A stretch of DNA of 64,000 nt from Anaerolineaceae bacterium (GCA_020634115.1 JACKCH010000011.1:496001-560000); one strand, 5' to 3'. Counted from the first letter of the stretch, positions 34,675-44,312 are shown. Numbers and translations are program-made. The notes: generated by a model not told the origin, from the letters alone.

Positions 34675-36615
34675 ATGAATCTGGGAAAACTGCTCATTGG
34701 CAGGCCGCTTCAGTCCGAGGAGTTGGGCCACCAAACGGTCAGCAAGCCGATTGGGTTGGCGGTGTTTGCCTCGGATGCCCTGTCTTCAGTGGCCTATGCC
34801 ACCGAGGAAATTCTGGTTATCCTGGCAATTGCCGCTGGTACGTCCTGGGCTGGAACCGGCGGCGCGATTTTTGGCATCTCACTCCCGATTGCCATCGCCA
34901 TTGCCGTCTTACTCGTCATTGTGACCATTTCGTATCGCCAGACGATCTACGCCTATCCCAACGGCGGCGGGGCCTATATCGTGGCCCGCGACAATCTGGG
35001 AGAAACCCCGGCACAGGTGGCTGGGGCGGCGCTCATGACCGATTATATTCTCACTGTGGCGGTGAGCATTTCCGCTGGCGTGGCGCAGATCATCTCCGCA
35101 TTTCCCGAACTGCTGCCTTACCGGGTCCATATTGCCGTGGTGATTATCATCATCATGACGGTAATTAACCTGCGCGGGGTCAAGGAAAGTGGGCGTATCT
35201 TCGCTATCCCCACGTTTTTCTTCTTGGCGATGATGTTCCTGACCCTCGTGATTGGCCTCGTACGCTATCTGAGTGGGACGCTCCCCACCATTACCGATGT
35301 TCAGGCCATTCAATACGGTTCAGCCAGCACCCTGGGCGTTTTCCTCATCCTGCGGGCATTCTCTAGCGGCAGCACTGCCCTGACCGGCATTGAGGCAATT
35401 TCCAACGGCATTACCGCCTTTAATGAACCCCGCAGTCGGAATGCCGCGACGACCTTGGTGTGGATGAGCGGGATTCTGATTACGCTATTCCTGGGGATTA
35501 CGTTTCTGGCAAACCAGATTCATGCCCTGCCCAGCGACGATGAGACCGTCATTTCGCAGTTGGCCCGCACCGTATTGGGTGGGGAAAACCTGCTCTATTA
35601 TCTGACCCTGGCTGGCACAACACTCATTCTGCTCATGGCCGCCAATACCAGTTATGCCGACTTTCCGCGTCTGGCCGCGCTCCATGCTGGGGATGGGTTT
35701 TTGCCGCGCCAATTGACCTATCGGGGCAGCCGCCTGGTCTTTTCCTGGGGCATCATGCTGCTGGCGGTGGTCGCCATTGCCCTGGTGCTGCTGACCGGCG
35801 CGGATGTAAGCGCCCTGATTCCGCTGTATGCCATTGGTGTCTTTTTGAGTTTCACCGTATCGCAGACGGGTATGGTCGTCCGAATGCGGAAAATCAGCCG
35901 TCTCAAGCCGGGAGAAACCATCCAGGGGTTGGAGACGGAGTTGACGTATGATCCGCGCTGGCGGCAGAAGATGGTGATTAGCGGTATTGGGGCGCTGTGT
36001 ACCTTCGTAGTCATGATTGTCTTTGGTGTGACGAAGTTCACTAGCGGCGCCTGGTTCATTATCGTCATGATCCCGGTTCTGGTAACGGTCTTCTTCAGAA
36101 TCCATCATCACTACCACGATGTCGGCGCAGCACTGCGTTCGCGGCAGGTCAGTTTGGGTGCGCAACAAAGCCCGGTTCATGTGATTGTGCTCATCGAAGA
36201 CTTCCATGCTGAGACAGTGAATCTCATCAACTTTGTGCGCTCGATGGGACAACCCTGGCACGCGGTGCATGTGGCACTGAATAAAGGGAAAACCGCCCGC
36301 CTTCAGGCACGGTGGGCTGAAGAAATCCAGGATGCGGAACTGGTTATCATCGAGTCACCGTACCGGATGCTGGTTGCCCCCATTTACGATTATATCGCCG
36401 CGCTGAGGCACGAACGGCAAGACCAGTTTATTCACATCGTCTTGGGACAGCTGATTATGGACACGTTCTGGGAACAGGCTTTGCACCAGAACAGTCCATT
36501 CATATTCAATCTCGCCCTGAGTCGTCTGGAGAAAGTCGCGGTCACAACTGTGCCGTATCAGATTCACCATTTGACCCCGGTCACGAGCGAGGCCGCCGAA
36601 GAGACTGTCTTATAG
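34675..36615 (+). CDS. APC-superfamily permease with C-terminal cytosolic domain
   Basis: 646 residues. About 12 membrane helices in the first 465 residues begin with LGHQTVSKPIGLAVFASDALSSVAYATEEIL, the typical APC first-helix region. AYPNGGGAYIVARDNLG follows, then later GSTALTGIEAISNGI. The last 150 residues are soluble (HVIVLIEDFHAETVNLINFVRSMGQ...), with an alternating strand-helix pattern like universal-stress-type domains. Transport of an amino acid or a cation is likely, and the soluble tail may bind a nucleotide. The start is preceded by AAAAGGTAA. It is not tied to any neighbouring pathway. Confidence 0.85.
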   Translation: MNLGKLLIGRPLQSEELGHQTVSKPIGLAVFASDALSSVAYATEEILVILAIAAGTSWAGTGGAIFGISLPIAIAIAVLLVIVTISYRQTIYAYPNGGGAYIVARDNLGETPAQVAGAALMTDYILTVAVSISAGVAQIISAFPELLPYRVHIAVVIIIIMTVINLRGVKESGRIFAIPTFFFLAMMFLTLVIGLVRYLSGTLPTITDVQAIQYGSASTLGVFLILRAFSSGSTALTGIEAISNGITAFNEPRSRNAATTLVWMSGILITLFLGITFLANQIHALPSDDETVISQLARTVLGGENLLYYLTLAGTTLILLMAANTSYADFPRLAALHAGDGFLPRQLTYRGSRLVFSWGIMLLAVVAIALVLLTGADVSALIPLYAIGVFLSFTVSQTGMVVRMRKISRLKPGETIQGLETELTYDPRWRQKMVISGIGALCTFVVMIVFGVTKFTSGAWFIIVMIPVLVTVFFRIHHHYHDVGAALRSRQVSLGAQQSPVHVIVLIEDFHAETVNLINFVRSMGQPWHAVHVALNKGKTARLQARWAEEIQDAELVIIESPYRMLVAPIYDYIAALRHERQDQFIHIVLGQLIMDTFWEQALHQNSPFIFNLALSRLEKVAVTTVPYQIHHLTPVTSEAAEETVL

Positions 36616-36673
36616 ACGGCACAATACGGGATTAGCGTCAAGAATCCCCCGCCGCATCCCGCATAGATATACG

Positions 36674-36777
36674 CTCCCCTGATTTCGCCATTCACTAATC
36701 AGGGGAGAAGCCGCAATTGGACTCCGCCCCCTGTTATTTTTCAGACCGATAACCTTTTAAATGGATTTGATCATTTT
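36674..36777 (+). repeat. 104-bp direct repeat, left copy, upstream of the P-ATPase gene
   Basis: It starts with a perfect 10-bp hairpin stem CTCCCCTGAT/ATCAGGGGAG (36674-36707) and continues through TTTTTCAGACCGATAACC and TAAATGGA to TCATTTT. The copy at 39844-39947 matches about 86% by hand alignment. The rest of the gap 36616-36986 holds a second dyad (CCCCCAA/TTGGGGG, 36782-36799) and a terminator. Confidence 0.85.
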
Positions 36778-36892
36778 TTACCCCCAAATATTGGGGGGCA
36801 AAATAGAATGATTTTTTGCTATTGTTTTCCATAACATTTGAATGGCGTATTGTGCAGCGTACTAATTGGCTGCGCGCAGCATAACCCACTGC

Positions 36893-36944
36893 AAAAAGGC
36901 CAACACAGATTCTCCTGATGAATGGGATCATTGTGTTGGCTTTT
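36893..36944. terminator. Hairpin terminator upstream of the P-ATPase gene
   Basis: AAAAAG-GCCAACACA pairs with TGTGTTGGC-TTTT (9-bp core, extended by the A/T tracts) around a 24-base loop. The A-tract on one side and T-tract on the other suit termination in both directions. It isolates the ATPase gene (start 36987) from upstream transcription. Confidence 0.65.
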
Positions 36945-36986
36945 CTCTTACCCCAAAACATCCTGAGGATAATCAATAAATAAACG

Positions 36987-39794
36987 ATGCGTACTGAAAA
37001 ATCAGCACATCAAAATACTCGAATTGCAGCCTGGCACACCATCCGTTCCAGCGACGTTCTGGAGCGCCTGGGCAGCGATCCGGCTCAAGGACTGAATACT
37101 GCCCAGATTCAGGCGCGGCTTGCCGAATACGGCCCGAATGAACTGGTAGAACTCGGCTTGAAAAGTCCGCTCGCCATTTTATGGGAGCAAATCCGAAATC
37201 CCCTGGTGTTACTCCTGATCTTTGCCGCTGTGGTCTCCGCCTTTCTGGGCAAGGCCGATAATGTGATCGCCATCAGCGCGATTGTCGTGTTAAACGCCGT
37301 CCTGGGTGTGATGCAGGAGTACCGCGCTGAAAAGGCCATGGCCGCGCTAAAACAGATGGCCGCCCCGCTGGTGCGCGTGCGTCGTAATCAAAAGGTGATG
37401 GATGTGCCGTCGCGCGATCTCGTGCCGGGCGATATGGTGCTGCTGGAAGCGGGCAGCATCGTTCCGGCGGATCTACGGCTTTACGAGTCGGCCAATCTGC
37501 GGGTACAGGAAGCTGCTCTGACCGGCGAATCGCAACCGGTAGACAAGACTCCCCAAGCATTGACTGAAGTGGACGCGCCGCTCGGAGATCGTCATAACAT
37601 GCTGTATATGGGGACGTCCGTCACCTACGGGCGCGGCGAAGCCATCGTTGTGGAAACCGGCATGAGTACCGAACTGGGGCGCATTGCTGAACTTATCCAG
37701 TCGGTGGATAGTGAAAAAACGCCCTTACAGCGGCGTATGGAGGAGCTGGGCCGGGTTCTGATCTATGCGGCGGTGGTCGTCATGGCGCTGGCCGTCGTCA
37801 TCGGCCTGCTCACCCAGCATTCGCTGGAGAATGTCCTCCTGAACGCGGTGGCGATTGCCGTTGCCGTTGTCCCGGAAGGGCTTCCGGCGGTAGTTACCAT
37901 CGCCCTGGCGCTGGGGGCGCAGCGCATGTTGCGCCGCAAAGCACTGATCCGCAAGCTGCCCGCCGTGGAAACCCTCGGTTCGGTGACGACCATCGCCTCC
38001 GATAAAACCGGGACGCTCACCGAAAACCGGATGACGGTCACGGTGGTGGATGTGGCCGGGCACACCATGCAGATTGACGATGTGGTACAGGAGGGAATGC
38101 CGGCGCTCCTGAATATGAACGGTAATGGCACAACCACCCGGAACGCGGCCCAGGCGCTGCTGCTGGCGGGCAGTGCCTTGTGCAACGACTCGATCCTGGA
38201 AGGGAGTCCCCAAGGCCCGGATGCCTATACGACGATTGGCGACCCTACCGAGACGGCGCTGGTCGTGGCCGGGCTGCGCTTCAATCTGCTCAAGCCGCAG
38301 TTGGATATCGCATTCCCGCGTGTGGGGGAACTGCCATTCGACTCGGAGCGGAAACGCATGACCACCATTCACAGTCTGCGGGACTACCAAAAGGCCGGAC
38401 GGTCGGAACGGGTGATCGCGGAACTACTGCTGAATGGCGGTGGCTCGTATGTGGCCTTTACCAAAGGCGCGGTTGATTCGCTCCTGACCGTATCCAGTTC
38501 GGTCTGGCTGAATGGTGTGGTATCCCCGTTGACGCCGGAACTGCGCCAGCGCATCAGTGACAGTAATAACCGGCTGGCTCAGAATGGGCTGCGCGTCCTG
38601 GGGCTGGCCTACCGCCACCTGGAATCACCGCCGTCCGAGGATGATACCACCGCTGTCGAGCGCGACCTGGTGATCGTTGGCATGGTCGGCATTATTGACC
38701 CGCCGCGTAAAGAAGTACGGGACGCGGTACAGGTCTGCCGAACGGCAGGTATCCGCCCGGTGATGATTACCGGCGACCATCCCCTGACCGCCTATGCGAT
38801 TGCCCGTGAACTGGGTATCGCTCATGAGGGTGATCGTGTGCTAACCGGGGCTGATCTGAACCAGATGACACCGGAAGAATTAGTCGCGCAGGTCGAGCAG
38901 ATACCGGTTTTCGCCCGTGTTTCGCCGGAACACAAGCTGAATATTGTCGGAGCGCTTCAAAGCCGGGGGCATGTGGTGGCGATGACCGGCGACGGGGTGA
39001 ACGACGCGCCTGCCCTCAAGCGAAGCAATATCGGCGTGGCGATGGGCATCACCGGGACCGCCGTCTCGAAAGAAGCATCGGATATGGTCATTCTGGATGA
39101 CAACTTCGCCACGATTGTCAGCGCGGTGGAAGAAGGTCGCACGATCTACGACAATGTCCGCCGGTTTGTGAAGTACCTGCTCGCCAGCAATACCGGCGAA
39201 CTGCTGGTGCTGCTGCTCACCCAGTTGATCGAGGGCATGACTATCCCGCTGACGACACTGCAAATTCTGTGGATGAATCTGATCACCGACGGCGTGCCTG
39301 CTCTGGCGCTGGGCGTTGAGAAAGCTGAACGCGGGAGTATGCGCCGCACTCCCTATGCGCCTGATGAAAGCCTGTTCGGGCGGGGACTGGGGCGGCATAT
39401 CCTGCTGGTTGGCGTGCTGCTCGGTGGCAGCGGGATTGCGCTAGGGTATTGGGCCTGGTCGAGTCGACTGACGGCGGCCAATGGTGAACTGGCCTGGAAC
39501 ACGATGGTCTTTATGTTCCTGACCATTGCACAGATGGGGCACGCGCTGGCGCTACGTTCCCACCGGGAGTCGCTCTTCAGCCTGAACTTCTTCAGTAATC
39601 GCCTGCTGCTGGGCGCGGTTGTGACGACGGTGCTGGTACAGCTTGTCGCGGTTTATGCGCCGTTTATGAACACCTTGTTCCACACCAACCCACTGACACT
39701 GGAACAACTGGTGCTCTGTTTCGTCCTGAGTACAGTTGTCTTCTGGGGTGTGGAATTGGAGAAACTGCTAATCCGACGCGGCGTGTTGAAATGA
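36987..39794 (+). CDS. P-type ATPase, P2A (Ca2+-type) cation pump
   Basis: 935 residues with the full P-type plan. There is an N-terminal cation-ATPase domain, actuator loop motif ALTGESQPVDK (about 177-187), and TM4 with VAVVPEGLPAVVT (Glu297). Then come the phosphorylation site SDKTGTLTENRMTV (Asp339), the nucleotide domain, MITGDHPLTAYAIA, TGDGVNDAPALK, and TM6 with LWMNLITDGVPALALG. The TM4 PEGL and TM6 NLITDG pair is the Ca2+ site pattern of SERCA/PMR1-like pumps, so export of Ca2+ (possibly Mn2+) is likely. It stands alone between two long direct repeats. The ribosome site GAGGAT is distant from the ATG. Confidence 0.93.
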   Translation: MRTEKSAHQNTRIAAWHTIRSSDVLERLGSDPAQGLNTAQIQARLAEYGPNELVELGLKSPLAILWEQIRNPLVLLLIFAAVVSAFLGKADNVIAISAIVVLNAVLGVMQEYRAEKAMAALKQMAAPLVRVRRNQKVMDVPSRDLVPGDMVLLEAGSIVPADLRLYESANLRVQEAALTGESQPVDKTPQALTEVDAPLGDRHNMLYMGTSVTYGRGEAIVVETGMSTELGRIAELIQSVDSEKTPLQRRMEELGRVLIYAAVVVMALAVVIGLLTQHSLENVLLNAVAIAVAVVPEGLPAVVTIALALGAQRMLRRKALIRKLPAVETLGSVTTIASDKTGTLTENRMTVTVVDVAGHTMQIDDVVQEGMPALLNMNGNGTTTRNAAQALLLAGSALCNDSILEGSPQGPDAYTTIGDPTETALVVAGLRFNLLKPQLDIAFPRVGELPFDSERKRMTTIHSLRDYQKAGRSERVIAELLLNGGGSYVAFTKGAVDSLLTVSSSVWLNGVVSPLTPELRQRISDSNNRLAQNGLRVLGLAYRHLESPPSEDDTTAVERDLVIVGMVGIIDPPRKEVRDAVQVCRTAGIRPVMITGDHPLTAYAIARELGIAHEGDRVLTGADLNQMTPEELVAQVEQIPVFARVSPEHKLNIVGALQSRGHVVAMTGDGVNDAPALKRSNIGVAMGITGTAVSKEASDMVILDDNFATIVSAVEEGRTIYDNVRRFVKYLLASNTGELLVLLLTQLIEGMTIPLTTLQILWMNLITDGVPALALGVEKAERGSMRRTPYAPDESLFGRGLGRHILLVGVLLGGSGIALGYWAWSSRLTAANGELAWNTMVFMFLTIAQMGHALALRSHRESLFSLNFFSNRLLLGAVVTTVLVQLVAVYAPFMNTLFHTNPLTLEQLVLCFVLSTVVFWGVELEKLLIRRGVLK

Positions 39795-39843
39795 CTATCC
39801 TAACCCGCACAGCAAACTGAGAACTCAAACGCTTTGCACCTAC

Positions 39844-39947
39844 CTCCCCTGATTTCGCCATCTACCAATCAGGGGAGGATCCCCGATTGGACTCCAACCC
39901 CCGTTGTTTTTCAGACCGATAACCCGTTAAATGGAATTGGTCATTTT
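39844..39947 (+). repeat. 104-bp direct repeat, right copy, downstream of the P-ATPase gene
   Basis: Same orientation and same hairpin (CTCCCCTGAT/ATCAGGGGAG) as the copy at 36674-36777, with about 15 differences in 104 positions. It begins 50 bp after the ATPase stop and ends just before the ribosome site of the next gene. Confidence 0.85.
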
Positions 39948-39969
39948 GTGATTCAGGGGAGGCCCTATA

Positions 39970-40758
39970 TTGGACGTCCAAGCCTATCTCAACCGGGTGG
40001 ACTATACCGGGTCGCTGGATGTTTCGGCGGAAACACTGCGCGGACTGCACATTGCCCATACGATGCATGTCCCCTTTGAGAATCTGGATATTCACCTGGG
40101 CAGACCGATTTCACTGAAACCGGATGCTTTGTTCGACAAGCTGGTACGGGCGCGGCGCGGCGGCTATTGCTTCGAGATGAATGGCTTGTTCGCACTGGTG
40201 CTGGGCGCATTGGGCTTTGATGTCACGTTGCTGCTGGCGCGGATGATCGCCGGGAGTACCGAGGTGCGCCCACTGACTCATCAGGTGCTTCTGGTGACTA
40301 TCGGGGATGAACGTTGGATCGCCGATGTTGGCGGGGGCAGAAACGGCCCCATCGCCCCGCTGCCGCTGGTACATCACGCGCCGGAACGCCAGTTTCACGA
40401 ACACTTCCGGCTGGAAGGGACGGACGGGTATCGTTTTACGCTGCAATTGGAAACTGTAGGTGTGTGGCAAGACATCTACGCCTTCACACTGGAACCGCAT
40501 CTGCCGGTAGACTACGAGCCTGCCAACTTCTACACATCAAACTGGCCGGACTCTCACTTCCGCAAAAACCGGGTCTGTACCCTGCCCACCGAAACCGGGC
40601 GCATGACGTTCACCGGGCACGATCTGAGAATCCAGTCGGGCGCTGAGACGCGCCTCATCACGGCGGAAAACGACGCGGATTACCGGGCGCTGCTGCGTAC
40701 CTATTTTGGCGTGGCGATCAGCGGGGGTTTTGTCCTGCCACAGCCGGAGTCCCGGTAG
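39970..40758 (+). CDS. nat: Arylamine N-acetyltransferase
   Basis: 262 residues, typical. The catalytic triad is visible: Cys67 in RRGGYCFEMN, His103 in THQVLLV and Asp118 in IADVGGG. VPFENLDIH is the conserved N-terminal motif. The enzyme transfers acetyl (or propionyl) from CoA to aromatic amines and hydrazines in the cytoplasm. The start is TTG; no ATG is closer to the conserved region, and GGGGAGG lies 8 bases upstream at the correct distance. It follows the right copy of the 104-bp repeat. Confidence 0.93.
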   Translation: MDVQAYLNRVDYTGSLDVSAETLRGLHIAHTMHVPFENLDIHLGRPISLKPDALFDKLVRARRGGYCFEMNGLFALVLGALGFDVTLLLARMIAGSTEVRPLTHQVLLVTIGDERWIADVGGGRNGPIAPLPLVHHAPERQFHEHFRLEGTDGYRFTLQLETVGVWQDIYAFTLEPHLPVDYEPANFYTSNWPDSHFRKNRVCTLPTETGRMTFTGHDLRIQSGAETRLITAENDADYRALLRTYFGVAISGGFVLPQPESR

Positions 40759-40865
40759 CGGCAGGCGGGACATCCCCAACCTAATTTCCAGGTAGAGCGG
40801 ATAGCTGGTTTGTGAGAAATTAGCGATAATTGCGGTGTGCTAACCTGTTCATGAGAGAGGCGATG

Positions 40866-42326
40866 ATGACTCGACTGTTCCGTCCGTTTCCGCGTCTGTA
40901 TCTGATTGTACCGTGCGTTGTGGTGGTCGGGATTTTGCTCGCCGTCCCACCCGCCGCGTTATCACAAAATGGCGGGCGTGACGCGATTATACCCGCAAAT
41001 GCCGCTGACCTCGCTATCGTAGATAGGCTGGAAGGACGGAATCAAGGTGGGCTGGCCTGGTCGCCCCAGGGTAGTCTGCTGGCCGCTGCCGGGCCGGAAG
41101 GTGTCATGCTATATGAGTGGACGGCGGAAGGGCGGCAGCTCGTGCGCGAATTGGCGACCCGTATCCCGCTGGCGGATGTCGCCTGGTCGTCGGATGGCAG
41201 TCTACTGATTGCCTCCAAGCAGGATGGCGACCTCACCTGGTTATGGGATGCGGGGAGCGGTGATCTGGCAGCGACCTACCAGATCGGCGGGGTACTGGGC
41301 TTTGTGCTGGATGATACCCTGATCGCGCTGCGGACAAATACCGGTCTTGACCTGTGGGGAATACCCGGCGGCAGTGCGATTACACCCGCCAACGCCTACC
41401 GCCTGCAATATGTCGCATCCATCAATTCAGCCGCGCCGAACGCCGGAGATACCGCCCCCTGGCTGGCGCTCAGTCCTGATGGCCGCTGGGTCGCCTTCGC
41501 CACTCAACCGGTATTTGACCGGAGCGCCTATACGGTGGAACTGTGGGATATCGCCGGGCACAGTCGGGTCTGGAGCGCGGATTTTGACCCGGAGCAGCAG
41601 GCAGGCCGGGGCTATACCCGCAACCGGAAAACCCTGGCTTTCACGCCCGATAGTGCGCATCTGGCGGTACACCAGGGCAACGCGATTCGTCTGCTGAATA
41701 CCGCCGACGGGGGCGAAGCAGCGATCCTGGAAAATGATCCGACTGATCTTTCCGGGCAATACATGGCCTTCAGCCCGGATGGCAGCGTGCTGGCCGTTTC
41801 CACCGTTGTTTCCGACGCGGAAGGGAAATCGGATTTTACGTTGGAGTTATGGGATGTCCGCCAGGAAACAGTCATCGGGCAGCTTGATGTCCGTTCGATC
41901 ATTTACAAGAATCTGGCTTTCAGCGCAGACGGCACACTGCTGGCGGGAATCTACCCGTATGTGCCGTACAACACGGTGCTTTTTGGCGTCGGCGCACCGG
42001 TTACCAATCTGGATAAACTGCTTACACCAACGCCAACGATTACGCCCATTCCACCGACTCCCGTGCCAACCGAACCGCCCGTTTTGCACATTGGCGGCAC
42101 CGCTTTAATCCAGACAACCGGCGGCGACCCCCTCAACATGCGCGGCGGCCCTGGCCGGAGCTTCGATATTGTCGCCCGGCTGCCCGCTGGCGTGACCGTG
42201 ACGATTCTGGACGGCCCGCGCGAGGCCGATGGCTATCGCTGGTGGCAGATACGCACCACCAACGCCGTCGAAGGCTGGGTCGTTGACGAGGTGGATGACC
42301 TCCAAACATTGCTTCCGCAGTCCTGA
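40866..42326 (+). CDS. Secreted beta-propeller protein with SH3b tail
   Basis: 486 residues from the ATG at 40866, which has AGAGAGG five bases upstream; in-frame starts at 40851 and 40863 are less well placed. A signal peptide (LYLIVPCVVVVGILLAV...AALS) is followed by a WD40-like propeller (about 35-375), with repeated units such as GGLAWSPQGSLLAAAG, VAWSSDGSLL, AFSPDGSVLAVS and LAFSADGTLLAG. A Thr/Pro linker (TPTPTITPIPPTPVPTEPP in part) leads to a C-terminal bacterial SH3 domain (NMRGGPGRSFDIVARL...GWVVDEVDDL). It is probably exported and cell-wall associated, with an unknown ligand. Similar proteins occur at 46163 and 56437. Confidence 0.85.
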   Translation: MTRLFRPFPRLYLIVPCVVVVGILLAVPPAALSQNGGRDAIIPANAADLAIVDRLEGRNQGGLAWSPQGSLLAAAGPEGVMLYEWTAEGRQLVRELATRIPLADVAWSSDGSLLIASKQDGDLTWLWDAGSGDLAATYQIGGVLGFVLDDTLIALRTNTGLDLWGIPGGSAITPANAYRLQYVASINSAAPNAGDTAPWLALSPDGRWVAFATQPVFDRSAYTVELWDIAGHSRVWSADFDPEQQAGRGYTRNRKTLAFTPDSAHLAVHQGNAIRLLNTADGGEAAILENDPTDLSGQYMAFSPDGSVLAVSTVVSDAEGKSDFTLELWDVRQETVIGQLDVRSIIYKNLAFSADGTLLAGIYPYVPYNTVLFGVGAPVTNLDKLLTPTPTITPIPPTPVPTEPPVLHIGGTALIQTTGGDPLNMRGGPGRSFDIVARLPAGVTVTILDGPREADGYRWWQIRTTNAVEGWVVDEVDDLQTLLPQS

Positions 42327-42353
42327 GCGCGGAAAGAAAAGGAGTTCTGAATC

Positions 42354-43244
42354 ATGACTGTGTTTTCTTTTATGCAGGTAGACGCTTTTACCGATGTGCC
42401 GTTGGGTGGGAATCCATGCGCCATTGTCTTTGATGCCGACCCGCTGGATGACGCGGCGCGGCTGGCAATTGCCCGCGAGATGAATCTATCCGAAACCGCC
42501 TTTGTCGTGCATTCCGATGTGGCGGATTTCGGGGCGCGCTACTTCACACCTGCCGGAGAAATCCCGCTGGCCGGGCATCCCACCATTGCGACGGTGTTCG
42601 CCCTGGCCGAGTCGGGACGGCTGGCGCTGACGGGTGACCGGACAACGATTTCGCTGGAACTCAAAGTCGGCCCGATTCAGGTGGATGTGGCGGCGGTAGA
42701 TGGGCAGGTGCAGCAGGTCGTCATGACCCAGCTCGCGCCGCGTTACCTGGCGACCTATGCCGCCGAATCGGTGCTGCCGGTCTTTGGTCTGACAGCAGGT
42801 GACGCCCTACCCAGCGTCCCGCTGCAAACGGTCAGCACCGGCACGCCGCAACTGATGATCCCGGTGAAAAATATCGAGGCGCTGCGCCGGATACAACTCG
42901 ACATTCCGGCTTATAATGCGATGCGGGCGGCGGGGGATTTCTTCAGCGTGCATGTGTTCTGCCTGGAAGGACTGACAGCGGCAGGGGATACTTTCGCCCG
43001 GCACTTCGCCGCACCTCCCGACCTGATCGAAGACCCGTTCACCGGCTCGGCGACTGGCGGGATGGCCGCCTATTTGTGGCACTACGGGCTAATCTCGACG
43101 CCGCGTTTCACCGCCGAACAGGGGCATTGGATGTCCCGTCCCGATCAGGCCAGCGTGGAGGTGCTGGGCGCACCGGACGCCATCACCGGGGTGCGCGTGG
43201 GCGGCGGCGCGGTTACGGTGCTGCGCGGTGAGTTGATTCTGTAA
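42354..43244 (+). CDS. PhzF family isomerase/epimerase
   Basis: 296 residues. It begins MTVFSFMQVDAFTDVPLGGNPCAIVFD and has the catalytic Glu47 in LSETAFV, followed by the second-lobe motifs PLAGHPTIATVFAL and DPFTGSATGGMAAYLW. The two-lobed diaminopimelate-epimerase-like fold is thus complete. Family members isomerise small metabolites; only PhzF itself makes phenazines, and no phenazine genes are here. The substrate is unknown. The start follows AAGGAG with 10 bases spacing. The next gene is convergent, with a terminator hairpin between. Confidence 0.9.
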   Translation: MTVFSFMQVDAFTDVPLGGNPCAIVFDADPLDDAARLAIAREMNLSETAFVVHSDVADFGARYFTPAGEIPLAGHPTIATVFALAESGRLALTGDRTTISLELKVGPIQVDVAAVDGQVQQVVMTQLAPRYLATYAAESVLPVFGLTAGDALPSVPLQTVSTGTPQLMIPVKNIEALRRIQLDIPAYNAMRAAGDFFSVHVFCLEGLTAAGDTFARHFAAPPDLIEDPFTGSATGGMAAYLWHYGLISTPRFTAEQGHWMSRPDQASVEVLGAPDAITGVRVGGGAVTVLRGELIL

Positions 43245-43276
43245 TAGACGGCTGTTGTGGCAGTCACATACAAAAC

Positions 43277-43298
43277 GAGGTGGAGTACGCTCCACCTC
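43277..43298. terminator. Shared terminator between phzF-like and yceI-like genes
   Basis: GAGGTGGAG-TACG-CTCCACCTC is a perfect 9-bp stem with a tetraloop, between two convergent genes. Confidence 0.65.
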
Positions 43299-43344
43299 AA
43301 TGCGTTCAGGCCGCGAGGGCTGCCCGCCTGCTATCCGCTATCGT

Positions 43345-43893
43345 TTAGGCTGGTGCGGCTTCCGTCACCCGGATCGCTTCCAGGTCAAGGCTGATTTTGA
43401 TGTCCTTGCTAACCAGCCAGCCACCAGTTTCCAGCGCCATATTCCAGGTCAGACCGAAGTCTTCCCGGTTGATCGTCACACTGCCCGTGAACCCGGCGCG
43501 CTCATCGCCCCAGGGACTTTTGCCCACGCCCAGTAACTCGGCATCCAGCACCACCGGACGAGTCACGTCACGGATGGTCAGGTCGCCCGTGATGCGAGCC
43601 GTGCTGCCGTCCGCGCTGGGTTCGACCTTCGTACTCTTGAAGGTGATGGTCGGGTAATGTTCAATATCCAGGAAATCCGCGCTCTTGAGGTGATTATCCC
43701 GGTCTTCTACGCCGGTAGAAGTCATGGAACGGGTATCAATCACCGCCTCAACCGAGGCCGCCGCCGGGTTTTCCGGGTCGTATTCCAGTGTGCCGGAGAC
43801 GCCAGTGAAACCGCCGCGCACGGTGGTAATCATCATGTGCCGGGCGGCAAAAGATGCAGAGGTATGTGTCGGGTCAAAATTCCAGGTTGCCAT
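43345..43893 (-). CDS. YceI family protein
   Basis: 182 residues from the ATG at 43893 (MATWNFDPTHTSASFAARHMM), chosen because GGAGG lies 8 bases upstream; a longer frame adds five residues. The YceI lipocalin-like fold is indicated by the opening DPTHTSASFAARHM, TGVSGTLEYDPENPAAASVEAVID and DFLDIEHYPTITFKST. There is no signal peptide, unlike E. coli YceI, so it is probably cytoplasmic. Family members bind polyisoprenoid chains in a hydrophobic pocket. The role here is unknown. Confidence 0.9.
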   Translation of the reverse strand: MATWNFDPTHTSASFAARHMMITTVRGGFTGVSGTLEYDPENPAAASVEAVIDTRSMTSTGVEDRDNHLKSADFLDIEHYPTITFKSTKVEPSADGSTARITGDLTIRDVTRPVVLDAELLGVGKSPWGDERAGFTGSVTINREDFGLTWNMALETGGWLVSKDIKISLDLEAIRVTEAAPA

Positions 43894-44312
43894 TAGATTG
43901 TCCTCCATTGTTCAGGTATGTTCGGCATATAAGTTGCCTTAACTTCCTTTACGATAGCATAACTGCTTCCAAAAGTATATAAAAGGAGCATTAGAAAACC
44001 GGCGAACCTGGGTGCACCGCCGTGCGCCCTACAACTTTGCGTGACACCTGTTGGCTGGCGACGGACGCCCCCGGCCTTTGCATTGTTGTTTTCCTCAAAC
44101 CAAATGTTTGAACAAATCTTCGCGCAAATGTTCGCCCTAAATCAGAATTTATGTTCTATTATGGAAACATATCGGGAGAACGCCGTGCAGCACGGACGGC
44201 AGCCAACGTGCTTTCAGCCGTAATCCGTCACCAGCCGGACGGCGAGCCTGCCCGCGTTCCCCGGTGTCCTTCCCTCTACAGGCGCAGTCCCGCGCAGAGA
44301 GGCTACAACCCC
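43894..44312. promoter_or_regulatory. Upstream region of the portal gene with SOS-like half sites
   Basis: Two near matches to GAAC-N4-GTTC are present: GAAC AAAT CTTC at 44110-44121 and GAAT TTAT GTTC at 44145-44156, each with one mismatch. The second overlaps a TTCTATTAT stretch that could be a -10 region. No gene with a proper ribosome site is seen in the remaining sequence. Confidence 0.3.
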
